Origin: Nodularia sphaerocarpa UHCC 0038
Lineage (GTDB): Bacteria; Cyanobacteriota; Cyanobacteriia; Cyanobacteriales; Nostocaceae
Length of the DNA stretch: 64,000 nt
Direction of reading: 5' to 3'
NCBI RefSeq assembly: GCF_022376295.1
Contig: NZ_CP060140.1
Coordinates: 2,360,356-2,424,355, forward strand
Part shown: in pieces, positions 25,502 to 34,442 of the stretch
Layout of the letters: every line of letters starts with the position of its first letter
How positions within the stretch are numbered: position 1 is the first letter of the stretch
Notes under the pieces: model-generated
Database searches by the model: none
What the model was told of the DNA's origin: nothing
Seen by the model: the letters and a program-made list of their open reading frames with translations, nothing else
Translations under genes and position numbers: made by a program

Positions 25502-27919
25502 ATGACAAAACCGCACTCCACCGTAATTCCCTCTTGCACTTGGAGCCGTCCCATTGGCTTAGGCTGGGACAAGCCCTATACTGTTCGCTATGCTAGTAAT
25601 ATTGATGATGGCCCTTGGCACGGAATGCCTTTAGGTGGCTTTGGTGCGGGTTGTATCGGTCGTTCTTCACGAGGAGACTTTAATCTGTGGCACATTGACG
25701 GTGGTGAACATACGTTTCAAAATATCCCCGCTTGTCAATTTAGTGTATTTGAATCCAATGGTACATCTGCTCAAGCTTATGCTTTGGCTACGGAACCGCC
25801 GGAAAATAATAGTCTCGCAGCTTGGAAATGGTATCCAGCATCTACGGCTACACAGTCAACAGGAACTTATCACGCTCTATATCCGCGTAGCTGGTTTGTC
25901 TACGAAAATGTGTTTCAAGCACAGTTAACTTGTGAGCAGTTTTCACCAATTTGGGCAGAAAATTATGAAGAATCTAGCTATCCGGTGGCGGTGTTTAACT
26001 GGAATGCTCATAACCCCACAAATGCACCCATTACGCTGAGTATTATGCTGACTTGGCAAAATATGGTGGGCTGGTTTACTAATGCGCTCAAGTCTCCAGA
26101 AGTGCGAATACGCGATGATGGTAGTCCGGTTTATGAATATCAGCCACGTTTAGGCGATAGTCAAGATAATTACAATTGTATCACAGAAAATACAGAATGC
26201 TTTAGTTGTTTTTGTAGCCGGGTTGTTGATGATCAGTCAGTAGCAGAAGGCGATGGTAGTTGGTGTATTGCGACTATCAAACATCCCCAAGTAGAAGTAT
26301 TTTACAATACTTGCTGGAATCCTGCGGGTACTGGGGCAGATGTGTGGGAAACCTTTGCTGCTGATGGTTCTTTAACTAATTATCAAGATGCTACTCCTGC
26401 GTTAGAAAATACACAAATTGGGACTGCGATCGCCCTGCGTTTCACTCTCCAACCAGGGGAAACTTTAGCCATTCCTTTTGTCCTAGCTTGGGATTTTCCG
26501 GTAACAGAATTTGCAGCCGGAATTAATTATTACCGCAGATATACTGATTTTTTTGGGCGTGGTGGTGATCATGCTTGGGCGATCGCCTCAACTGCCCTCA
26601 CACAATATCAAAGTTGGTATAAAAACGTAGAAAATTGGCAACAGCCGATTATTGATCGGGAAGATTTACCCGACTGGTTTAAAATGGCTCTATTCAATGA
26701 GCTATATGACCTAACTAGCGGTGGAACTCTCTGGAGTGCAGCCTCAGAACTTGACCCCATTGGACAATTTGCCGTCCTGGAGTGCTTAGATTATCGTTGG
26801 TACGAAAGTCTCGATGTGCGGTTATATGGTTCCTTTGGGCTATTAGTTTTGTTTCCCGAACTGGAAAAATCGGTGATGCGGGCTTTTGCCAGAGCCATTC
26901 CCCATAGTGATAATCACCAGCGTGTCATAGGCTATTATTATACCATCGGGGCAGATACCACCACCGCAGTTCGTAAAGTCGCAGGCGCAACACCCCACGA
27001 TTTAGGCGCACCGAATGAACACGTTTGGGAAAAAACTAATTATACCTGTTACCAAGACTGCAATTTGTGGAAGGATTTAGGTAGCGATTTTGTCTTGCAA
27101 GTATACCGAGATTTTCTGCTAACTGGTGCTGATGATGTGCAGTTTTTGGCAGATTGTTGGGTGGGAATTGTGCAAACTCTCAACTATCTGAAAACCTTTG
27201 ATTTAGATGGTGATGGGATTCCTGAGAATTCTGGCGCACCTGACCAAACTTTTGATGATTGGCGGTTACAGGGGGTGAGTGCTTATTGTGGGGGTTTGTG
27301 GTTGGCGGCTTTGGAGGCTGCGATCGCTATTAGTGATATTTTATTAACGAACCACAGAGGCGCAGAGGACACAGAGGAGTTAGGACAGAGGTATAGGGTT
27401 TGGTTGGCGCAGTCGCGTACTGTATATCAGGAAAAGCTCTGGAACGGTCAGTATTTCCGCTTAGATAGTGAGAGTGGTTCTGATGTGGTAATGGCGGATC
27501 AATTGTGTGGACAATTCTATGCGCGTTTATTGGGATTACCGGATATTGTACCAAGCGATCGCGCCTTATCTGCTTTACAAACTGTTTATGATGCTTGCTT
27601 TCTTAAATTCTGTGATGGTGAGTTTGGCGCAGCTAACGGTGTGCGTCCTGATGGTTCACCAGAAAACCCCAATGCTACCCATCCTTTGGAAGTCTGGACA
27701 GGAATTAACTTTGGACTCGCGGCTTTTCTCGTCCAAATGGGAATGCAGGATGAAGCTTTGAAATTAACCGCAGCTGTGGTACAGCAAATTTACCACAATG
27801 GCTTACAATTCCGCACACCTGAAGCGATTACCGCCTCTGGGACTTTCCGTGCAAGTACCTATCTGCGGGCGATGGCTATTTGGGCAATTTATCTCGTTAT
27901 CGATTCTCAAAAAGCATAA
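25502..27919 (+). CDS. GH116 beta-glucosidase/glucosylceramidase-like enzyme
   Basis: The 805-aa protein belongs to the GBA2-like family GH116. The N-terminal beta-domain begins with DGPWHGMPLGGFGAGCIGR near residue 38. The C-terminal (alpha/alpha)6 domain holds the likely nucleophile Glu400 in ALFNELYDLTSGGTLW and the acid/base region GDGIPENSGAPDQTFDDW near 571-587. Bacterial members hydrolyse aryl- or alkyl-beta-glucosides; the natural substrate here is unknown. No signal peptide, so it is probably cytoplasmic. Two oddities: a dispersed GCAGAGG repeat lies in frame at 27348-27380, and the TAA stop is formed by the TA target site plus the first base of a MITE. Confidence 0.88.
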   Translation: MTKPHSTVIPSCTWSRPIGLGWDKPYTVRYASNIDDGPWHGMPLGGFGAGCIGRSSRGDFNLWHIDGGEHTFQNIPACQFSVFESNGTSAQAYALATEPPENNSLAAWKWYPASTATQSTGTYHALYPRSWFVYENVFQAQLTCEQFSPIWAENYEESSYPVAVFNWNAHNPTNAPITLSIMLTWQNMVGWFTNALKSPEVRIRDDGSPVYEYQPRLGDSQDNYNCITENTECFSCFCSRVVDDQSVAEGDGSWCIATIKHPQVEVFYNTCWNPAGTGADVWETFAADGSLTNYQDATPALENTQIGTAIALRFTLQPGETLAIPFVLAWDFPVTEFAAGINYYRRYTDFFGRGGDHAWAIASTALTQYQSWYKNVENWQQPIIDREDLPDWFKMALFNELYDLTSGGTLWSAASELDPIGQFAVLECLDYRWYESLDVRLYGSFGLLVLFPELEKSVMRAFARAIPHSDNHQRVIGYYYTIGADTTTAVRKVAGATPHDLGAPNEHVWEKTNYTCYQDCNLWKDLGSDFVLQVYRDFLLTGADDVQFLADCWVGIVQTLNYLKTFDLDGDGIPENSGAPDQTFDDWRLQGVSAYCGGLWLAALEAAIAISDILLTNHRGAEDTEELGQRYRVWLAQSRTVYQEKLWNGQYFRLDSESGSDVVMADQLCGQFYARLLGLPDIVPSDRALSALQTVYDACFLKFCDGEFGAANGVRPDGSPENPNATHPLEVWTGINFGLAAFLVQMGMQDEALKLTAAVVQQIYHNGLQFRTPEAITASGTFRASTYLRAMAIWAIYLVIDSQKA
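27348..27380. repeat. Dispersed GCAGAGG-type repeat inside the GH116 gene
   Basis: The string ACCACAGAGGCGCAGAGG continues to ACACAGAGGAG and encodes NHRGAEDTEELG. Related repeats lie outside genes at 16687-16712, 52669-52708 and 53538-53575. Here the repeat keeps the reading frame. Confidence 0.6.
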
Positions 27920-28135
27920 GTAGGTAAGCATGAATAAACCAAACTATGTTACGACTTGTAAGCAAGAACCAAATTCTTACTTTATCTCCCCTCCTCGCTT
28001 GCACCGGAGGGGTTGGGGGTGGGGTGACATAATTGTGGTAATCGTAACTAATTAAACGGACATGATAATATAATGACCAATGACAAATGACAAATGACGA
28101 CCCTAGCTAATTAATTTTATTTACGCCGACCTACT
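27919..28135. mobile_element. MITE-like element with AGTAGGT ends and TA target duplication (copy 1)
   Basis: Ends AGTAGGT (27919-27925) and ACCTACT (28129-28135) are inverted repeats flanked on each side by TA. The inner sequence matches the copy at 44439-44565 (AAGCATGAATAAACCAAACT at the left, ATTTACGCCGACCTACT at the right). This copy is about 90 bp longer because it holds a GGAGGGGTTGGGGGTGGGG repeat. TA duplication is typical of IS630/Tc1-related elements. Confidence 0.75.
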
Positions 28136-28191
28136 TATGTTCGTATTAAGTCTGTTACCTAACAGGCTTAATTTTTTTAGTTAAAAAACAA

Positions 28192-28812
28192 CTAGCACTG
28201 GTTATCTAAAGCTTTTTTGCTGAACTTTAATTTAGAAATTCCGACTCCACCCGCAAACAAAACACCTAAAAAAGTATTTGGTTCTGGTACAGATTGTGGG
28301 TTGGTACTAATAGCACCAATGACTTGGAATTGTACGTCATTATAGGTAAAAACCACTTCGTCTTTACTGTCTTCAAAAGTAGCATTGATTACTCCTGGTG
28401 CAATCGTTGCTAAACCTGCATAAATCTTATTGTCAGGGTTGCGATCTGCTGAACCTAAGAAGTAAGTTTGGTTAGTATCAGGGACATATATTCCAAAAAA
28501 CAATTCTTGTCCAGATGGAAATGTTCCTAAATTGACAGTTTTGCCAACCTCTTTACTAGTACCAATTGGCGTGAACCCTTCACTTGGGTTGAGTGAAATA
28601 AATAGTTTTAATTCACTTATAAATGAAGCATTTGGGTTGCCTTCTAAAATTGTTGCTTCTACGTTACCCCCAGTGGAAAAAATTTTGTCCCCAAGAGTAT
28701 ATTCAATGCCGCCTATAGTTATTGCTTGGGCAGAAGCAACACTTCCTACAACCATAAAAGTTGCGCCAGTTGTTGCCATTGCTAAGTTTTTCAAAAAAGC
28801 TGTTGTCATCAT
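28192..28812 (-). CDS. PEP-CTERM sorting domain protein
   Basis: The 206-aa protein has a signal peptide (ATTGATFMVVGSVASAQA) and a C-terminal sorting signal: SVPEPNTFLGVLFAGGVGIS then basic KLKFSKK. In the PEP-CTERM/exosortase system the tail directs export and processing at the cell envelope. The middle is beta-rich with no recognised domain. Met1 and Met2 are adjacent. The exosortase is not in this window. The promoter would lie in the long AT-rich gap to its right. Confidence 0.78.
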   Translation of the reverse strand: MMTTAFLKNLAMATTGATFMVVGSVASAQAITIGGIEYTLGDKIFSTGGNVEATILEGNPNASFISELKLFISLNPSEGFTPIGTSKEVGKTVNLGTFPSGQELFFGIYVPDTNQTYFLGSADRNPDNKIYAGLATIAPGVINATFEDSKDEVVFTYNDVQFQVIGAISTNPQSVPEPNTFLGVLFAGGVGISKLKFSKKALDNQC

Positions 28813-30307
28813 AAAAACTTCGTGAATACTTGTGGAACTAGTAATTTAGTTTTTTCAGTTTTGCTCTAGACCATACTAAAGTATCCGTCTGTAAAATAAA
28901 GACACAACAATATTGCTTAACAAAAAAAACACACATAAATCTTGTTGATAAATGTAGTTTTTTTAAAAAAAGGCTGAAATTCAAAGGATTTGAGGTCATA
29001 CCAAACACAAATTTCAGCTTTACAATGTCTTTGTGTATATTTAACTACGCAAAGACAAAAATAAATACAGGCATTGTACCCTGTAGCTTCTCATTGGCAT
29101 TGTCTTTCCAGCCAAAAAACTAAGTATCGCCAATTTTTTGTTTTATTTTCCGGGTGTTTCATGAACCAAAAGAACATATAACTAGGGTCAAAAAAAGATT
29201 TCTAATACTTACGCAGTAAAACTGCTTGTTGCCAAAATACAATACTAATTTTAGTCAGACCAAGAATTAGTGACTCTTTCACTAAATATCGTTTGACATC
29301 AGAATGCAACAGCAACTGATGAAAAGGTTGATATTCATCGCATCTGCATTTTGAATCGTTAAAATTTTGTTCTGAAAAATGTTGTGAAAAAAGCCTGCGA
29401 AAAATGAAACTTAAAAAATCGGTGATTAATCAGATTCTTCCTTGTGTTTTTAGCAGACGAAGGTAATTTCTGTCGTCAAACCCAATCATTGCCACGATGC
29501 ACAAGTTTCTGCACTTATAACATTTGTTTGTTTCTCTTTTTCTCTCTTTTTAGCCCAACTTTAATTACAACTATAATTCTAATAATGGCGATTTTTTCTA
29601 GATCAACTTAGTAACATACTCTACAAAATAAACTTCTTTGATGTTTTGAATGACATGAATAATGTTCAGGCAAAACCTGCTATATCATACTTTATAAACA
29701 TTCTTTTGAGGATGTTTTATTTTAGGTATTCGGAATATTTAAAAATATAAACAATCATAGCATGAAGCATTAATAAATACAAATTATTTTTTGTAATTAC
29801 TTGCTCAACCTCAGCAAAGTATATGAGAATATGATCCAAATTTTATAGCTAGGTTTCCCCTAGAAAGCATTCACAGTAAGCAAATATGGTCATTTGCTAT
29901 CGAAAATCCTTAAGAATAATCAATATGATTTATCAATAAGCTAGGCTAAACCAGATGTTTTAGTTTTTTGGATGTAATTTATATGGCACTAATTATCAGT
30001 TGTTTATTTATTAATCTATTTAGTGGTAAACTTTCTAGTAACATGATAAATAAACAAGTATCAAAGGCATTTTAAACGAGGGGTTTGACCCCCCTAACTG
30101 ATTAGTAACTAAATGGCATAAAATAAAGTTACACAAGATATAACTACAGATGAAAAATTTAGTGAATTTAAGGATATATTTCATAAAACAGGAGATGACA
30201 TTAACAGTAAACAGTATTATAGTTAGTAAACTTGTACCTAAAATTGGCAGATAAATAGTGATTTTTTTAGAGAAGAAACTCAACTTTTTCACAAAAATGC
30301 TCTAGCT
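28813..30307. other. Long AT-rich non-coding stretch before the hetP locus
   Basis: About 1.5 kb without a convincing gene; short frames are AT-rich and unlike proteins I know. It must hold the promoter of the PEP-CTERM gene and probably that of the hetP homologue. A HetR-box-like palindrome lies at 30078-30094. An imperfect inverted pair GGCTGAAATT/AATTTCAGCT lies near 28971-29020. Confidence 0.5.
30078..30094. promoter_or_regulatory. HetR-box-like inverted repeat
   Basis: The 17-bp sequence GAGGGGTTTGACCCCCC matches 14 of 17 bases of the HetR recognition palindrome described upstream of Anabaena hetP (GAGGGGTCTAACCCCTC, cited from memory). It lies about 770 bp before the ATG of the hetP homologue on the plus strand. 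This suggests direct activation by the heterocyst regulator HetR and a long leader or an intervening small gene. Confidence 0.65.
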
Positions 30308-30760
30308 GTGAGAACAAAAAAATATACAACAACTTATCAGGGAAAGCTAATTAAATTAGGAGTAGAGACATTAAAAATGAGTCTAAACTGCATCTACCAC
30401 GAGCCATATAAAGCAACCAACAGACTTTTAATTGAAGGTCAGCTCATGGAAAAAATCATCAGATCAAATGCAGTGGTAACCTCAAGTCAAGGGAGAAGTT
30501 TAGAAATGATCCGTTATGATTTTTATTTTTACTACTATTTAGCTTCTCAGATGGTGTCAACTTATAGCAGTCTTGTCGCCACAATAAAAATGAATTTACC
30601 AACAATAAGTATCTTGGTGTGCCTCTTACCGCAAACTGTAATCTTTTGGCTCTTGGTTTTGCAGTCTGAAGCTAAAACTCTTTTTAACTGTTTCCCAGCC
30701 AAACGCAAGAAAGTAAGACAGCTACTGAGAACTTCAGAAATGTCTGGATTTAGCTGTTAA
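30308..30760 (+). CDS. Doubtful small hypothetical protein upstream of hetP
   Basis: A 150-aa frame lies between the HetR-like box and the hetP homologue, ending about 100 bp before the hetP ATG. It has one strongly hydrophobic segment (LPTISILVCLLPQTVIFWLLVL, near residues 97-118) with flanking basic residues. ATG 30377 (MSLNCIYHEPYKATNRLLIE) is a better start than the alternative start at 30308. I recognise no family. It could be a membrane peptide co-transcribed with hetP or merely leader RNA. Confidence 0.3.
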   Translation: MRTKKYTTTYQGKLIKLGVETLKMSLNCIYHEPYKATNRLLIEGQLMEKIIRSNAVVTSSQGRSLEMIRYDFYFYYYLASQMVSTYSSLVATIKMNLPTISILVCLLPQTVIFWLLVLQSEAKTLFNCFPAKRKKVRQLLRTSEMSGFSC

Positions 30761-30861
30761 TCAAATTCTTTTTCCTTAAATTGCCAATAAGTAACTGCAA
30801 GTCAAGTTTTACAGCAAAAAACAACAAACCTAGTCTAGTCTTATCAAGGATAACTAACACT

Positions 30862-31236
30862 ATGAATCAAAATATTCCTGGAATTAGTAGCAACTTTAAT
30901 AAAGCAGTGAATCCTCAACAATTCGATCAAATAGTAGAAGCGATTCTTGCTGGTAAGTATTCCTGGGCTTGTGTTTTAATGCTACGCATAGTCGGTTACA
31001 ATCCTTTACATTACATTCCCTATCGCACTTATAATCGATTACTAAAAGATAATACTCAAGCTAGCAGAACGCAGCAAAAGCATAATCAAAATATGCAAGC
31101 AGCCCAACCAGCGATGAATCACAGGTCTAATACCAATGCTTCAGCCAGTTGTTTGAGTAAAATTAAGGACTTTGCTTATCTTGAAGTGGTGGGAAAGCAA
31201 ACCAATGAAATTCGTGGTGGTGGTTTAGATAATTAG
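30862..31236 (+). CDS. hetP: HetP-family heterocyst commitment protein
   Basis: The 124-aa protein (MNQNIPGISSNFNKAVNPQQ) contains the HetP signature FDQIVEAILAGKYSWACVL then MLRIVGYNPLHYIPYRTYNR at about residues 24-65, followed by a variable Gln/Asn-rich tail. HetP and its paralogues set the timing and commitment of heterocyst formation, downstream of HetR. The frame is open from 30781, but ATG 30862 matches known HetP starts. A HetR-box-like palindrome lies upstream at 30078. A strong terminator lies 660 bp downstream. Confidence 0.82.
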   Translation: MNQNIPGISSNFNKAVNPQQFDQIVEAILAGKYSWACVLMLRIVGYNPLHYIPYRTYNRLLKDNTQASRTQQKHNQNMQAAQPAMNHRSNTNASASCLSKIKDFAYLEVVGKQTNEIRGGGLDN

Positions 31237-31853
31237 TTGATTCCATCAAATGTTTACCATGAACGGCTCTATTCCTCAAACTAGGGATAGAGTCATATTT
31301 TTTATTACCTGCTGGGTGTGTTATTTAACATGAGTTCATCTGCTTAACTAGCCTTATTTAATCACAGCAAAATTGCTCAATAAAATCTGCCATAATGGCA
31401 AATATTGAAGAGGAAAATCCTATACATTAGAGATAACTACTAAACAAGAGGTGATTTCCGAAAAATTAAGTTACAAACATCAAAATGAATATTTCATTAT
31501 GAATCATATCTAACTGATTGCTGTTGCTGAAGTAGTCAGTATCTCAGGGAGTAAATAACTCCTAAACCAAGACTGATGATTTAAGCGTTGCTATAGGTGG
31601 TTCTTTTTTTCAGGAAGTCTGAGCAAAGAAAATTTAGAGTAGCGTCTCCCCGCAATTTTAAATTTTAATTGCTGCTATTGAGTCTCTAGACGTGGGGATA
31701 TTTAATAGAGCTTCTTGGCTTAATTTGGTGTTATATCTGCCTAAAAAGCTGATATTTATCATCAAGACTAGCAGATAAAAAAGAAAAAGTGGCGTTTCAA
31801 TCGTAGTTATGGCTGATAGATTTTATAGCTCTTACGCGTTTTTTCAAAAATCA

Positions 31854-31927
31854 TAATCCTCTTTCTCCCAAACAGGATTATTTCTGCAATTACTGGAAGC
31901 TCGAAATAAGTAGCTTCCAGTTTTTTT
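31854..31927 (+). terminator. Tandem hairpins ending in a rho-independent terminator
   Basis: Stem CTGGAAGCT (31893-31901) pairs with AGCTTCCAG (31912-31920) and is followed by seven T. A second stem TAATCCT/AGGATTA lies just before at 31854-31880. No gene ends near, so the terminator may close a small RNA or the hetP transcript. Confidence 0.65.
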
Positions 31928-32317
31928 ATTGAGGATAAATAAGTTATGAATAGAAAGACATTTGGCGCGGTTCTTTACTCAAAAATAAATTAACCGATAT
32001 TAGCGCTCTTTGATGACTCTGAAAAAATAAAATATTCCTAGGTTGGGGAGCCAGTGCGTTGCTTTGCTTCCCAAAGTTGTATCAACTGGCTTTTAAGGCT
32101 TTGGGAAACTTAACGAAACCAAGGATTTTTGGTGTTGGGTTACGCCTTCGGTAAACTACGTTAACGTTCTTTGCTCCGCAACGCTGACGCGAACTACCCA
32201 ACCTACGCCTACTGAAGTTTTGACGGTGCGTTGCGCTGCGCGACAACACACCCTACATTAAAAGTTCTATATTAAAAGTTCTTAACATAGCTTGAAATAT
32301 TAGTGCGGATTTACTTA

Positions 32318-32519
32318 GAGGATGTTTGTAAAGTCTAATTTATTACTAGCCCTGGCGACTAGAAGTCGCGGCTATACAGACAAAACCTTAATTCTTCATT
32401 AGTCCAGGTCGCTGGACTTCCCTCCGGGAAGCCGCTACGCGTCATGCTTGTGTAGTAGCGTATCGCCCTTGGCGTGGCGTAGCCATATTATATTCGCCCA
32501 AAACTTTTCAAACATCCTC
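32318..32519. mobile_element. MITE with GAGGATGTTTG ends and TTA target duplication
   Basis: A 202-bp non-coding element has 17-bp terminal inverted repeats with one mismatch (GAGGATGTTTGTAAAGT on the left; its partner reads GAGGATGTTTGAAAAGT in reverse). TTA is duplicated at 32315-32317 and 32520-32522. Ends and duplication resemble IS5-family (IS1031-like) elements. The inside contains palindromic GC-rich repeats (GCGACTAGAAGTCGC; CCTCCGGGAAG). Confidence 0.75.
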
Positions 32520-33812
32520 TTAGGCGTTTTTGGGAATACCTTTTTGGACATATCTAAACAAAATCAATTGGTTTCATCCTAGAGATAGATATGTGAAATC
32601 TCAAAGACTAGAGATGAATTCATATATTTTCATATTACTAAAGATAGGTGTAAAGACATAATTTATTATTTATGGTGATTGTTTGCGCTAAAAAAAATTA
32701 GATAATTTCATGGGCTTGTTATACATACTATACTTTAATAAGTAAAGTTTAATGCTCGTACTTTATTTAACATAAAACTTGATGAATATATGATTTTTAT
32801 TTAGACAAAATTAATTATTAATTTTAAATAAAGATATAATCAATATTAAGTAAAGATTTCGTCTTTTTTTCTTAAAACCCTTGACTAGATGTAGGAAAAT
32901 TTCTAAAAGGATAACAGTAGGTTAAGACAACAGAGTGAACACCTGTCGCTTTTTCGTTCAACTTATTTTCTGTGATAATTCTAGATTTATTGAAATCTGC
33001 TGATGAGATATTAGCTAGTATTAGGCTAGTCTAGGAAGTAGATTTGTATTCATAACCTGACCTTAGCTGCCTCTAAGTTCCATTTTGTTATGGAACAAGT
33101 TTCCACGACATTTTTGGTAATCGAAACACAACCAGTTTAAATATTTTGAGGTTGATTTATGAACCTGTATCACAGTGTTTAGTAACATCCTCAAAATAGG
33201 AGTCACTGTCAGATTCCACATCACTTCCCTATGAGCATCAACCAAGATAACTGGTTGAAATTACTACCAAGGTTATACCAGGTTCAAAAGGGAAGTTTGT
33301 CAAGTTATTGGGGTTAGCCAGTGAGTAGTTTACTGGTTTTAGGTGTCTTACCAGAAATTGCTGTTTATGAGTTTAGACAACAGCTATGCTTGCTTCATCT
33401 TTTGTCAGGTTTGCTTACTCCTACTTGCTGATTATCTATGGCTACGCTACGCAAGCGATCGCTCACACCACAAGAGCGCAGCTTTTAACTAAGAATGTGT
33501 TGACTGGGAAAAATAGAAAAATTCCGTGATGTATCAGCAGCTTTTTGATTACACCCTTCATTCGATGCAGGAATAATTAGCATGGTGAAATCTTGAGGAT
33601 AAAAAGCCAAGATAACACGGGTATATTCCCTCAATTTCGTCACGATACCAGAGGGAAGTTACCAAGCATTATACCCATATCTCGTAAATACTTAATTAGC
33701 TGGAAAAGGCTAATGACTCTTGCAGTTGTGAAACTTCATTGATCGAGGTTTGACTATAGCTGTAACGGATAAAATTGCCCACATTTTCAGTAAATGACAA
33801 CTGGTAATTAAT

Positions 33813-34421
33813 ATGTCACACTCTCTTAGTCAAAGCAAAACTTTAGAAAACTACAATATCCAAAGTTTTCAAGAAGGTAAGTTTTTAACATCTTTCCAAA
33901 AAAAGACTTTGCTGAAAAGTTTACAAACTGATTTACAGCCAGAATATCGGCGGCGGATTGAAATTATGTTATTAGCCGATGTGGGTAAATCTCAAAGCCA
34001 AATCTGTGAAATTATCGGTTGTTCTCAGGAAATGGCGCGCTATTGGATTGGGTTAGCGGAAGCGGGTTTAGCCCACAAATGGAATGAACGTCCTATCGGG
34101 AGACCGAAAATTGTTAATGATCAATATCTGGATCGATTGAAAGAGTTGGTGAGCCATAGTCCTCGTGATTATGGTTATGCTTTTACTTATTGGACAGCAC
34201 AATGGTTAAGCAAACATTTAGCCAACGAATTTAATATCCAAATTAGCGATCGCCACATTAATCGCCTACTTAAACAAATGGGACTGTCCACCAAACGGAA
34301 AAGTTCCAGCCCTCCAGAAACTGACCAAACCAAGGATGCTGGAATTACAATTTGCGATTTGCAATCTAACTCCGAACCTAATTTTCATTGGTCATTAAAT
34401 GTGATTCAGACCAATAAATAA
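33813..34421 (+). CDS. Transposase-derived helix-turn-helix protein
   Basis: The 202-aa protein resembles the N-terminal DNA-binding part of IS630-like transposases: two HTH units (KSQSQICEIIGCSQEMARYW near residue 53 and WTAQWLSKHLANEFNIQISD near 128, then RHINRLLKQMGLSTKRK). The catalytic DDE domain is absent. The stop is 21 bp before the exporter gene, and the same strand and spacing suggest one operon. Genes of this sort recur before peptidase-containing exporters in cyanobacterial bacteriocin loci, so a domesticated regulator is more likely than a truncated insertion sequence. The target is unknown. Confidence 0.65.
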   Translation: MSHSLSQSKTLENYNIQSFQEGKFLTSFQKKTLLKSLQTDLQPEYRRRIEIMLLADVGKSQSQICEIIGCSQEMARYWIGLAEAGLAHKWNERPIGRPKIVNDQYLDRLKELVSHSPRDYGYAFTYWTAQWLSKHLANEFNIQISDRHINRLLKQMGLSTKRKSSSPPETDQTKDAGITICDLQSNSEPNFHWSLNVIQTNK

Positions 34422-34442
34422 TTCTGTGTTGGAGGTCAAAAA

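Larger units (their letters stand above)
31237..33812. other. 2.6-kb non-coding region with terminator, MITE and repeats
   Basis: No convincing gene of normal length is present. Content seen: a terminator with a preceding hairpin (31854-31927), a repeat patch rich in CGCAACGCTGACGC-type palindromes (32100-32270), a MITE at 32318-32519, and an AT-rich stretch from 32540. A 28-codon frame at 33231-33317 (MSINQDNWLKLLPRLYQVQK and on) has protein-like composition but no other support. The promoter of the exporter operon should lie near 33500-33800. Confidence 0.5.

Noticed and set aside
30035..30292. Minus-strand frame of 85 codons overlapping the HetR-like box
   Set aside because: AT-rich, hydrophobic by composition, no family likeness, and it overlaps the likely regulatory site.
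33231..33317. Short frame MSINQDNWLKLLPRLYQVQK and on, as a possible peptide gene
   Set aside because: Only 28 codons, no clear ribosome binding site and no GG leader; kept as a remark, not called a gene.
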